Assembly (NCBI RefSeq): GCF_004015185.1 | Contig: NZ_CP025746.1 | Location: 992,001-1,056,000, forward strand | DNA from: Clostridium manihotivorum | GTDB taxonomy: Bacteria > Bacillota > Clostridia > Clostridiales > Clostridiaceae | Length of the DNA: 64,000 bases | Reading direction: 5' to 3' | In this document: one piece after another, positions 1-7,731 of the stretch | Position numbering within the stretch: the first letter of the stretch is position 1 | Layout: each line of letters starts with the position of its first letter | The notes under the pieces: generated by a model | Databases searched by the model: none | What the model was told of the DNA's origin: nothing | What the model saw: the letters and a program-made list of their open reading frames with translations, nothing else | Made by a program: the position numbers and the translations under genes

Positions 1-2
1 TC

Positions 3-329
3 ACTGTAAATAAGCCTATAAATGATGAATTTATATCTAACATGTCAAGAGGCGTTCCTATTCTAGGGGTAGTAACAAAAAAGTGTTATGTAAAGAGAGA
101 GGGGAAGAATGTATTTAGGATAATACTTACACAAGGATTGAACAGGCAGATCAGAAGGATGTGTGAGTATTTTGGGTATAAGGTTACAAAATTAGAAAGA
201 ATAAGAATAATGAATATTAATCTTGGTGGATTAAAAATAGGACAATGGAGAAACTTAACCTCAAAAGAGATTTCTGGTATAAATAAATTAATATCTGAGT
301 CTATAAAGACTGAGGAGGCTTCCCTATAG
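3..329 (+). CDS. rluF: 23S rRNA pseudouridine synthase, RluF-like (5' partial)
   Basis: This is the C-terminal part of a pseudouridine synthase; the open frame runs in from the left window edge, so the start is missing. Such enzymes convert a specific uridine of 23S rRNA (or tRNA) to pseudouridine in the cytoplasm. About 108 residues are visible. The stretch [18 protein letters not shown] followed by [12 protein letters not shown] is the conserved C-terminal RluF/RluB/RluE signature (QIRRM and the LxRxR block), and the order [11 protein letters not shown] fits RluF best. The catalytic Asp lies upstream of the window. The gene ends at a TAG and is followed by a hairpin terminator shared with the convergent deacetylase gene. 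Assignment to the RsuA/RluF family is firm; the choice of RluF over RluB is likely. Confidence 0.85.
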   Translation, partial: TVNKPINDEFISNMSRGVPILGVVTKKCYVKREGKNVFRIILTQGLNRQIRRMCEYFGYKVTKLERIRIMNINLGGLKIGQWRNLTSKEISGINKLISESIKTEEASL

Positions 330-368
330 CAAAAATCAACACAAAATCTATAAGTTTTTTGTAAAAGT

Positions 369-420
369 AAAATCCCTGTATTAAAGAGGTATAATAACCT
401 TTTTATGCAGGGATTTTGTT
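369..420. terminator. Bidirectional terminator between convergent genes
   Basis: AAAATCCCTG (369-378) pairs with CAGGGATTTT (about 408-417), flanked by A- and T-rich runs on both sides, between the converging rluF-like and deacetylase genes. It can end transcription from either side. Confidence 0.75.
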
Positions 421-460
421 CATAAAGTTTTATAGGTAGATGGTTACTAAATGGCTTGTA

Positions 461-1378
461 CTATTTCTTCTTGGAATTTAAGATATTAGTAAAATCATTT
501 AATGTTGTTTTACTGCCTATGTAAAACCTATCTAGATTAAATATGTTGTCTTTTTTATCCGCTAATGAATTTTGTATGTTAAAGGCCATTTTGAATCCAG
601 CTTGTTCAGTAGCTTTTTTAGTATTTTCTGTAGGGTTGCTGTATCCATATGAAACAAAATTTATACCTTTATTTATTATGCCTTCTAGAGATTGCTTCGA
701 TTGCTTTAAAGTAGATAGTTGTTTATCTAGGCTTAACTTTGAAATATTAGAGTTATCACCAATGTGGACTGCTACATCTAAACCATTGTTTGAAAGTTCT
801 TTTATTTGAGCAGTTGATAAGTAATTATCAGTATTTATTGAATCACTAAGCACAAAAATAGTAGCTTTAAAATTAAGGTCTTTAAGTACTGGAAATACAT
901 TGGTATAAGTACTGGAATAACCGTTATCAAAAGTAAGTACTACCGATTTCTCAGGTATTTCTTTACCTTCCTTCATATAGCTATACAATTCATCCATTGT
1001 CAAAGTAAAATAACCATTATCCTTAAGGTATTTCATTTCAGCAGCAAAAGTTGTTGTATCTAAAGACAAATCTGAGCCTTTGTTGTTATTTATTTCATGA
1101 TAGCATAATACTGGAATACCATTATCAGCATTTGTTAGCTTTAAGCCGTCAAATCTATTCTTTGGTGCCACTGGAGCATTATTTGCTTTATTAGCATCAT
1201 CAGTTTTTACTGGAGTACTAGTCTCTTTAGTAGAATTAGTAGCTTGTTCGTTCTTTTTTGTCTGTGAAGAATCCGAAGTTGTTGATTTTCTCATAGACTC
1301 GCCAATAAATACAACGAAAACTATGGCGATAGTTAGAATTAAGCATATTATCCATAAAAAAATATTCTTTTTATTCAT
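461..1378 (-). CDS. Membrane-anchored polysaccharide deacetylase-like protein, metal ligands degenerate
   Basis: 305 residues: a cytoplasmic N-tip, one membrane segment (about residues 7-26), a Ser/Thr/Lys-rich linker, then a NodB/polysaccharide-deacetylase domain (about 88-300). Family members remove acetyl groups from peptidoglycan or other polysaccharides outside the cell, using a metal held by Asp-His-His. The domain opens with GIPVLCYHE and has VVLTF followed by D151-N152, where the family has Asp-Asp. The second motif is H205-I-G-D-N209 where the family has HxxxH. The paralogue directly upstream (1511-2428) has the same length and register and keeps D152 and H209. Two of three metal ligands are therefore lost, so this copy is probably not a normal deacetylase; it may bind glycans or serve another role. 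Its frame is intact, so it is not an obvious pseudogene. A ribosome binding site is weak or unclear. Confidence 0.8.
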   Translation of the reverse strand: MNKKNIFLWIICLILTIAIVFVVFIGESMRKSTTSDSSQTKKNEQATNSTKETSTPVKTDDANKANNAPVAPKNRFDGLKLTNADNGIPVLCYHEINNNKGSDLSLDTTTFAAEMKYLKDNGYFTLTMDELYSYMKEGKEIPEKSVVLTFDNGYSSTYTNVFPVLKDLNFKATIFVLSDSINTDNYLSTAQIKELSNNGLDVAVHIGDNSNISKLSLDKQLSTLKQSKQSLEGIINKGINFVSYGYSNPTENTKKATEQAGFKMAFNIQNSLADKKDNIFNLDRFYIGSKTTLNDFTNILNSKKK

Positions 1379-1510
1379 ATAATCTGTCCCTCATTTATAG
1401 TGGTATTATGTAAATTTCTTTAAGATTAAAATATAAGTATAGAAGTAAATATAAATTTACTTGCTAGGTATATTATAACATAATATGCTTAATTATAACA
1501 AATATCAATA

Positions 1511-2428
1511 TTATCTACTTTTTGTAGATAATATTCTTATAAAATCGATCATTGAATTGTTATTACTTACGTAAAGTCTATCTAAATTATATAGATTATC
1601 CTTTTTATCAGTTAGAGCACCATGAATACTGAACCCCATCTTATAACCAGCAGCGGCGGCTGCCTTTCTTGTATTCATATTATATTTCCCATAAGGATAA
1701 GCGAGGTAATCAATAGGTTTATTTATCAAATGCTCAAGTTTTTCTTTGGATTTTTCTAAATCAGTAGTTTGAGCTTTTAAAGACATTTTTGAAAGATCGC
1801 AATGATTTGTTGTATGGCTTTCTATATCTATGCCATAGGAAGACATTTCCTTAATTTGCTCAGAGGTCATGTAAGGTCCTAAATCTATGCAGTCACTTAT
1901 GATAAATATAGTGGCCTTAAATCCAAACTCTTTTAGTATTGGAAAGGCATATGTATAGTTGCCAACATATCCATCGTCAAAGGTTAAAACTACTGGCTTT
2001 TCTGGAAGTGCTCCATCCTCTTTTAAAAATGAATATAGTTGGTCCATACTTAAAGTGGTATATCCATGGTCTTTTAGATATTGCATATGTTTTCTAAACT
2101 TATTTGGATGTAGCAATAATTCATTACCAACAGTAGGATTTACATCATGATAACATAAAACTGGTATTCCATAACTGATTTGTGATTTTGATAAAGCTTT
2201 TGCTGCAGAACTATCATTAGAAGATAGGTTGGTACTAGAATTTGCACTTTTTTCATTTACGTGATTGTTTGTCATTTTTGTGTTATTAAATAATTTAAAA
2301 GTATTGAAACTAAGTAAAGACAATGGGTTATAATTAGCATTCTGCAATGATAGTAATGATACCATTAGTATTAGTGGAATAATAAATGTTATAGTTAATT
2401 TAAGAATTACACTTTTTTTATTATTCAC
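1511..2428 (-). CDS. Membrane-anchored polysaccharide deacetylase
   Basis: 305-residue extracellular deacetylase of the NodB family (carbohydrate esterase 4 type), anchored by one N-terminal membrane segment (about residues 9-28) and a Ser/Asn-rich linker. The catalytic domain starts near GIPVLCYHD (88-96). It shows TFDDG (149-153; D151 the expected base, D152 a metal ligand), HTTNH (205-209; both histidines present) and AYPYGKYN as motif 3, with a late NLDRLYV block. It likely N- or O-deacetylates peptidoglycan or an exopolysaccharide at the cell surface; the exact substrate cannot be read from sequence. The start is preceded by an AAGGTGA-like ribosome binding site. It lies 132 bp upstream of its degenerate paralogue on the same strand, evidently a tandem duplication. 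Confidence 0.87.
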   Translation of the reverse strand: MNNKKSVILKLTITFIIPLILMVSLLSLQNANYNPLSLLSFNTFKLFNNTKMTNNHVNEKSANSSTNLSSNDSSAAKALSKSQISYGIPVLCYHDVNPTVGNELLLHPNKFRKHMQYLKDHGYTTLSMDQLYSFLKEDGALPEKPVVLTFDDGYVGNYTYAFPILKEFGFKATIFIISDCIDLGPYMTSEQIKEMSSYGIDIESHTTNHCDLSKMSLKAQTTDLEKSKEKLEHLINKPIDYLAYPYGKYNMNTRKAAAAAGYKMGFSIHGALTDKKDNLYNLDRLYVSNNNSMIDFIRILSTKSR

Positions 2429-2533
2429 AATAAGTCACCTTCTTATATATAGGATAAGTAAAAAGTATATGCTTTTATGTATACTGTGTTTTTTGGTAAT
2501 ATGTGATTAATAAATAGTATTATTCCAAAAAAG

Positions 2534-2676
2534 CTTTGATAATATTCTTTAAAATACATAAAATGGAAATTGTGCACACTATCCACATTCGCCTGTGGAT
2601 AAGTTGTTTAAATTTTGTGGGTTTTATGGTTGCAATGCTTATACTTATTGATGTTGTGGATAAAATATTATCAAAG
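2534..2676. promoter_or_regulatory. Cluster of DnaA-box-like sites inside a 13-bp inverted repeat
   Basis: In the spacer between divergent genes, TGTGGATAA, the exact reverse complement of the consensus DnaA box TTATCCACA, occurs at 2594-2602 and 2655-2663. CTATCCACA (one mismatch) occurs at 2579-2587. The three sites lie between CTTTGATAATATT (2534-2546) and its perfect reverse complement AATATTATCAAAG (2664-2676). It could be a DnaA-binding control or titration site; no dnaA, dnaN or rep gene is nearby, so I do not call it an origin. Confidence 0.45.
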
Positions 2677-2696
2677 GTATAAGGAGGAATTAATTT

Positions 2697-3404
2697 ATGA
2701 TAAAGAAGGCAGGAAAATCGATTTTTATTGGACTACTATGTGTACTTATGACAGGAATGACTATTGTAGAAAGTGGATATAAGTTTTCTGAGAGAGATAT
2801 TAATGAAAACAAATCTTACGGCACTATAAATATTAAGATTCCTTTCATTAGTGATAGTAGTAATAATAATATTAAGGAGTTTAATGGTATTATAGAGGGA
2901 GATATAACTGATTGGGAGAAAGATATAGTTGAGCTTGCAAAGCAAGATGAAGCAGAGTCGAAAAGTAAGGGAGTTGATTTTAGGCCTTATTCTTTAGATA
3001 CAACTTATAAAGTTCCGTATAACACTAAAGATTTTGTGAGCTTAGTAGTGGATTACTATCAGTTCACAGGAGGGGCTCACGGATTGACTACAAGAAATAC
3101 ATATAATTATGACTTTGTTAAAGGTAGGAGATTAAGACTTTTCGAACTATTTAAAGATGGATATGATTATCAAACTAAGATAAATAACATAATTAAACAA
3201 GAAATTGCTAAAAAGCCTGATGAATATTTTCAAGATCAAAATGGGTTTAAAGGCATAAAGAATAAACAAGACTTCTATATAGATAATAATGGAATAGTTA
3301 TAGTGTTTCAATTATATGAAATAGCTCCATATGTAGCTGGTATAAGAGAGTTTCATATACCATTTTCTCAGCTACAAGATGGATTATTATATAAGTTTCA
3401 ATAA
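2697..3404 (+). CDS. Secreted DUF4163/DUF3298 (RsiV-like) protein
   Basis: 235 residues with an N-terminal signal or anchor segment (about residues 8-26). An N-terminal DUF4163-like part (NIKIPFI ... DTTYKVPYN) is followed by a DUF3298-like part (FTGGAHG, LRLFELFKDG, FHIPFSQL). This two-domain ectodomain is shared with the extracytoplasmic part of the anti-sigma factor RsiV, which binds lysozyme. Here there is no cytoplasmic anti-sigma domain, and no sigma factor gene is next to it, so it is a stand-alone exported protein of unknown role, perhaps cell-wall linked given the neighbouring deacetylases. The ATG follows AAGGAGGAA with good spacing. The domain call is likely; the function is not known. 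Confidence 0.75.
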   Translation: MIKKAGKSIFIGLLCVLMTGMTIVESGYKFSERDINENKSYGTINIKIPFISDSSNNNIKEFNGIIEGDITDWEKDIVELAKQDEAESKSKGVDFRPYSLDTTYKVPYNTKDFVSLVVDYYQFTGGAHGLTTRNTYNYDFVKGRRLRLFELFKDGYDYQTKINNIIKQEIAKKPDEYFQDQNGFKGIKNKQDFYIDNNGIVIVFQLYEIAPYVAGIREFHIPFSQLQDGLLYKFQ

Positions 3405-3412
3405 CAGGCGTT

Positions 3413-3451
3413 GCAAGGTATAGCATCTCTTGTTTAGTCACTTAATTTCAA
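3413..3451. repeat. Solo right end of repeat family A (MITE-like)
   Basis: TAGCATCTC followed by CACTTAATTTCAA matches the right end of the 380-bp elements at 33061-33441 and 61243-61624. No left end is present here, so this is a remnant. Confidence 0.5.
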
Positions 3452-3534
3452 CAAAATTATAATTACATAATATTGTTGAAGCAAGTTGTAATAGATAATA
3501 TAATAGTAGTATGGCAAAATATGTATTAATGCTG

Positions 3535-3581
3535 TGCCGCTTCATAAGTTAAGAGGTAGCTAGATGAAGCGGCATATTTTA
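3535..3581 (+). terminator. Hairpin terminator
   Basis: TGCCGCTTCAT (3535-3545) pairs with ATGAAGCGGCA (3564-3574), followed by a T-rich tract. It lies downstream of the DUF3298 gene and upstream of the histidine kinase. Confidence 0.65.
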
Positions 3582-3671
3582 TTCTTTATAAAATTAAACT
3601 TCAGATAAAGTTGTGTATAAGCATGTATATACGGCTTAAATGTTAAAATAGAATAATAAAAAAGAGAAGGT

Positions 3672-3737
3672 GTGTCGCCTGCCAGAAATTCTTCACATAC
3701 GTTCAGAAAAGGCAGATGCGCAAAAAAAATCACTAAA
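3672..3737 (+). repeat. Repeat family D (structured RNA-like element), truncated copy
   Basis: This copy has the conserved CTGCC ... GGCAG hairpin and the GCGCAAAAA tail but stops at AATCACTAA, before the 3' arm of the terminator hairpin seen in the other copies. The kinase gene's ribosome binding site begins immediately afterwards. Reading through this repeat in frame makes the kinase look 28 residues longer than it is. Confidence 0.75.
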
Positions 3738-3753
3738 GAAGGAGAAGAATAGT

Positions 3754-4866
3754 TTGAAAAATAGAAGTGACTATTTGCTAATGCTTAGGATTTTAATTAT
3801 AGTTTATGCTATCTATAGCTATATAGAGGAAGCAAAGTTTTCATTTTATATAGTTGTTCCAGTACTTCTTTATTGTATATCTAGCATAATGTACTTTATG
3901 CTTTTTGATTACAAATATTCTCTTTGTATATCGATAATTTCAATAATTATAATTTTGTATTTAGGTTACTATATAAATTATTCTTTTGTATTGCTAATAC
4001 CTTGCTCTATATACGATATTGTGGACAGGCTTAAGATGAATAAAGTTATGTTTCCTGTAATATCAATATTGACTATAGTAATTATTAATATAAACAAAGC
4101 CATTAATCCTACATATTTATTCATAATCTTTATTCTAGTTATCTTTGATTCTATGTTTACCAATTACTTTTTTAGAGTTAAGCAATTGTTAGAAGAAAAT
4201 GATATTCTTAGAGAAAAGAATAATAAGTATTCTATGGAAATAGATGATTTGAGAGCTCATGAGAAACAAGTTCAGTATACCACTCAGTTAGAAGAACGAA
4301 ATTCTCTATCCCAGAAAATGCATGATAAAATAGGACATACTATAGCCGCAAGTTTAATGCAATTAGAAGCAGCAAAGTATATTTTGAAGGTTGATAGTGA
4401 TAAAGCTACTGAGATGCTTGATAACTCTATAAAAGTTTTGAGAGAAGGCATGGATGATATAAGAATTACCTTAAGAAAGATTAAACCAGCCACTGAACAG
4501 TTAGGCATAAATAGAGTAAAGATGGTTTTGGAGGAGTGTACAAAAGGAACAGAACTGAAATATATGTTAATTTATACAGGAGATTTAGATAGGATAAGGT
4601 ACAACCATTGGAGTATTATATTAGATAGTATTAAAGAGAGTCTTACTAATACAATTAAGTATTCTAATGCCTCTAGGATAGAGGTAAATATTGATGTATT
4701 AAATAAGGTTATAAGAGTATTTATAAAGGATAATGGAATAGGTATAGATAATATAAAAAAAGGTTTGGGGCTAATTGGCATTGAGCAAAGGTGCATAGAT
4801 TGCGGTGGGAATGCACTTTTTGATGGTAGTGATGGCTTTGTAGTGACCTTATTATTACCAATATAA
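3754..4866 (+). CDS. Sensor histidine kinase, NarL/DesK type
   Basis: 370 residues from a TTG start at 3754, chosen because GGAGAAG (3741-3747) lies 6 nt before it. A longer in-frame GTG at 3670 falls inside a dispersed repeat and has no convincing ribosome binding site. About five to six N-terminal membrane segments (residues 8 to 150) are followed by a coiled stretch and a HisKA_3 dimerisation helix with the phospho-accepting H190 in QKMHDKIGH. A short HATPase domain follows with DNGIGID and KGLGLIGI. It should sense a membrane signal and phosphorylate the response regulator starting 12 nt downstream; the ABC exporter that follows is the probable target. The membrane part has no recognised ligand-binding domain. 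Confidence 0.88.
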   Translation: MKNRSDYLLMLRILIIVYAIYSYIEEAKFSFYIVVPVLLYCISSIMYFMLFDYKYSLCISIISIIIILYLGYYINYSFVLLIPCSIYDIVDRLKMNKVMFPVISILTIVIININKAINPTYLFIIFILVIFDSMFTNYFFRVKQLLEENDILREKNNKYSMEIDDLRAHEKQVQYTTQLEERNSLSQKMHDKIGHTIAASLMQLEAAKYILKVDSDKATEMLDNSIKVLREGMDDIRITLRKIKPATEQLGINRVKMVLEECTKGTELKYMLIYTGDLDRIRYNHWSIILDSIKESLTNTIKYSNASRIEVNIDVLNKVIRVFIKDNGIGIDNIKKGLGLIGIEQRCIDCGGNALFDGSDGFVVTLLLPI

Positions 4867-4878
4867 AGGGGAAATATT

Positions 4879-5505
4879 ATGAGTATAAGACTTTTAATAT
4901 GCGATGATGACGCATTAATAAGAGAGAGTTTAAGAATAATTTTATCTATGGATAAGGAAATAGAAGTTATAGACGTTGCTGAGAATGGATTAAAAGCATT
5001 AGATATATGTATTAAAAATAAAATAGATATAGCATTACTAGATGTAAGAATGCCTGTTATGAATGGAGTAGAGGCAGCGAGAGAGATAATAAGTAAGACC
5101 TCGTCAAAGGTCATAATACTTACAACCTTTGACGAAGATGAATATATAAAGGAAGCATTAAGAAATGGTGCTAGTGGATATATATTAAAAAATAATCCTC
5201 CGGATAAGATAATTAATACCATAAAGTTGGTAGCAAGTGGAAATAGTGTAATGGAGGAAAGTGTATTTAATAAGTTTAAAGAAAATATGGTGAGTGACAG
5301 AGAACAGATTGATACTTCTATGTTTACCGAAAGAGAAATAGAAGTTATAAAAGCAATATCTGAAGGGTTATCCAATAAAGAGATAGCCTCTAAGTTATTT
5401 ATATCAGAAGGTACCGTAAAAAACTATATAACTAATATATTAAATAAAACTGGACTAAGCCATAGGACACAAATTGCCATCTACTATATAAAAGGATATA
5501 AGTAA
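4879..5505 (+). CDS. Response regulator, NarL/LuxR family
   Basis: 208 residues: a receiver domain (about 1-120) with the acidic pocket CDDD near residues 9-12, phospho-acceptor D55 in LLDVRMP and the conserved Lys in YILKN; then a LuxR-type helix-turn-helix (about 143-205) with FTEREIEVIKAISEGLSNKEIA and the recognition region ISEGTVKNYI. Phosphorylated by the kinase encoded 12 nt upstream, it should bind DNA and probably controls the downstream ABC transporter genes, as is common for such kinase-regulator-ABC sets. An AAAGGGGAAA ribosome binding site precedes the ATG. A terminator follows. Confidence 0.92.
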   Translation: MSIRLLICDDDALIRESLRIILSMDKEIEVIDVAENGLKALDICIKNKIDIALLDVRMPVMNGVEAAREIISKTSSKVIILTTFDEDEYIKEALRNGASGYILKNNPPDKIINTIKLVASGNSVMEESVFNKFKENMVSDREQIDTSMFTEREIEVIKAISEGLSNKEIASKLFISEGTVKNYITNILNKTGLSHRTQIAIYYIKGYK

Positions 5506-5552
5506 TGTAAGATTAATCCTATAAATATGACAAAAGTCATATGAAGTTATGA

Positions 5553-5587
5553 CCTTCTCTACTGATGCTGTAGGGAAGGTTTTTTTA
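5553..5587 (+). terminator. Hairpin terminator after the two-component genes
   Basis: CCTTCTCTAC (5553-5562) pairs with GTAGGGAAGG (5570-5579, one internal mismatch), followed by a run of seven T. It separates the regulators from the ABC operon, which probably has its own promoter in 5588-5650. Confidence 0.8.
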
Positions 5588-5664
5588 TAATATAAATATA
5601 GTAACAAGTTGAGAGATCGTTAAGCGATATTAAATAAATTGTTATTTCGAAGGGAGTTTTTATA

Positions 5665-6600
5665 ATGAATATATTAAATATCAAAAACATAACAAAGAGA
5701 TTTGGAGACTACGTAGCTGTAGATAATCTTTCACTAGATGTTAGAGAAGGTGAGATTTTTGGATTACTTGGACCTAATGGTGCAGGAAAGAGTACTACAA
5801 TAAATATGATTACAGGATTATTAAAGCCAACAAGAGGAGATATACAAATGTTTGGCAAGGACTTCAAAAGTAATGAAAATTCAATAAAAAGCCAAATTGG
5901 ATTAGTCCCACAAAGTCTTGCTATATATAATGCTTTGAGTGCAGAGGATAATGTTAGCTTTTTTGCAGGCTTATATGGATTGAAAGGCAAGGCATTAAAG
6001 GCTGCTGTGGAAGAAGCTTTAGAGTTTACAGGACTTCTAGAGCATAGGAAAACTCAAGCTAAAAAGTTCTCTGGTGGTATGGCAAGAAGGCTTAATATAG
6101 CCTGCGCTATAGCTCATAAGCCAAAACTAATAATAATGGATGAACCAACAGTAGGTATAGATCCTCAATCTAGAAATCATATATTAAGGTCGGTTAAGGA
6201 GCTTAATAAGCAGGGGTGCACTATCATATATACTTCTCACTATATGGAAGAGGTTGAAGAGCTTTGTTCAAGAATAGTGATAGTGGATCATGGTAAAGTA
6301 ATTGCAGAAGGAACAAAGGAATCACTAATATCTATAGTATCAGATACCCAAAGTCTTGATATCCAAGTAGAAGGTTTAGAAAAATTGGTTGAAGAAGAAT
6401 TAAGAGAAATACCAGGGGTTAAGGGCTTTGAAATAAGTGATCAGAAGATCACAGTAAATTCTTTAAGAGAAATAAATAATTTGGATAAGATAATCAGTTA
6501 TTTTAGTAATAAGGATATGGCAATCAGAAATATTGAATATAAAAAGATAAATTTAGAAACTGTGTTCTTAAGTCTTACTGGAAGAAAGCTTAGAGATTAG
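5665..6600 (+). CDS. ABC transporter ATP-binding protein (ABC-2 exporter)
   Basis: 311 residues. Walker A is GPNGAGKST (about 36-44), the signature is FSGGMARRL (about 138-146) and Walker B is LIIMDEP, followed by the H-loop in TSHYMEE. A C-terminal extension of about 90 residues is typical of DrrA/CcmA-type exporter ATPases. It would power export by the two ABC-2 permeases that follow at spacings of 11 and 1 nt. Substrate (drug, peptide or lipid-linked compound) cannot be assigned. A strong GAAGGGAG ribosome binding site precedes the ATG. The neighbouring two-component system suggests inducible expression. Confidence 0.92.
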   Translation: MNILNIKNITKRFGDYVAVDNLSLDVREGEIFGLLGPNGAGKSTTINMITGLLKPTRGDIQMFGKDFKSNENSIKSQIGLVPQSLAIYNALSAEDNVSFFAGLYGLKGKALKAAVEEALEFTGLLEHRKTQAKKFSGGMARRLNIACAIAHKPKLIIMDEPTVGIDPQSRNHILRSVKELNKQGCTIIYTSHYMEEVEELCSRIVIVDHGKVIAEGTKESLISIVSDTQSLDIQVEGLEKLVEEELREIPGVKGFEISDQKITVNSLREINNLDKIISYFSNKDMAIRNIEYKKINLETVFLSLTGRKLRD

Positions 6601-6611
6601 GGGGGAGTTTT

Positions 6612-7730
6612 GTGAGAATTATAAATCATATAAAATATACCATATTAAATTCAATTAAAGAGAGATCAGGCGTAATATCAATGGTTGTATTTCCAATAAT
6701 TTTCATGCTTATATTAGGCAGTGCTCTCGCTAATACATTTGATAATAATGTGGACTTAGACAAGTTAAATATAGTTTATGTAGATAATGGCTCTAAGAAT
6801 ACAAAGGATATATTTGATCAGTTTAAGACTGAACAAAAGGATGGTAAAGTGACCTTTAAGCAGGCAAGTAGCATAGATGAAGGTAAGGAGATAGTAAGAA
6901 AAGATTCTGACAATATATTAATAGAACTTAAAAGTGACAATATACAAGTTTACAAGAACGAGAAGGATAATATATCAGTAAATATAGTTATGGGAGGATT
7001 GCAAGGAATTGCTGAAAGGTATGGAGTTTATGGAGCTATAGTAAAGTTTGCTCCAGATACTATTAAAAATGTAGATAATGATTTTTCTAAAAGCTATACA
7101 AAGATAAGTAAAGTGGAGATAGGAAGACAAACCACCTCCTTCGATTATTATGGAATAGTAGAAATAACTATGATGACCTTGTATGGTTCTATGTTTGGAT
7201 TTTACATGGTAGTTATAGGTAGAGATATGAAGATAGAAGGAAGAACTATAGTCTCAGGTATGTCAAGAGTAGAGTATGTTTTTACTAAGATAATAGCAAC
7301 CTTTATAATAACCTTTGTGACTTTAATCCCAGCATTTTTATTTGCAACCTTTGTACTTAAAGTTTACTGGGGAGATCATCTTATGAGCATTATAGCCATA
7401 ATGCTAGCTTTAAATCTTTTTGCATCTTCCTTAGGAGTATGTTTAGGCTTTATGTTTAAGGAAGAAAAGACAGGGCAGATGATTTTAAATGTAGTAATAA
7501 TTCCAGCTATGACCTTCTTAGGTGGTGGATATATGTATATTGGAGAACATGTAAATGCTGCTTTAGACTTAGCAACTAAGGCATCACCGATAAGATGGGT
7601 AAATAGAACTATAATAAATATAGCCTTTAACAATGATTTTTCTAAGTTTAATACAACACTAATAATATGTTTGTCTTTATCCATTATATTGATGATTGTA
7701 CCATTTGTTATAAGAGGGGAGGAAGCTTAA
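6612..7730 (+). CDS. ABC-2 type transporter permease
   Basis: 372 residues with a GTG start placed 5 nt after GGGGGAG. One N-terminal membrane helix (about 20-40), a large extracytoplasmic domain (about 45-185), then five to six C-terminal helices from about residue 187 to 365. This is the ABC2_membrane_3 / YhgE-like exporter half arrangement. It pairs with the ATPase upstream and with the similar permease downstream as the two membrane halves. It ends with IRGEEA. Confidence 0.87.
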   Translation: MRIINHIKYTILNSIKERSGVISMVVFPIIFMLILGSALANTFDNNVDLDKLNIVYVDNGSKNTKDIFDQFKTEQKDGKVTFKQASSIDEGKEIVRKDSDNILIELKSDNIQVYKNEKDNISVNIVMGGLQGIAERYGVYGAIVKFAPDTIKNVDNDFSKSYTKISKVEIGRQTTSFDYYGIVEITMMTLYGSMFGFYMVVIGRDMKIEGRTIVSGMSRVEYVFTKIIATFIITFVTLIPAFLFATFVLKVYWGDHLMSIIAIMLALNLFASSLGVCLGFMFKEEKTGQMILNVVIIPAMTFLGGGYMYIGEHVNAALDLATKASPIRWVNRTIINIAFNNDFSKFNTTLIICLSLSIILMIVPFVIRGEEA

Positions 7731-7731
7731 A

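Noticed and set aside
2534..2676. Chromosomal or plasmid replication origin
   Set aside because: Only three boxes and no dnaA, dnaN, rep or partition gene nearby; I keep it as a DnaA-box cluster only.
4572..5375. 267-residue frame on the minus strand
   Set aside because: It is antisense to the clearly coding kinase and response regulator and has no family features or start signal; it results from AT-rich codon use on the other strand.
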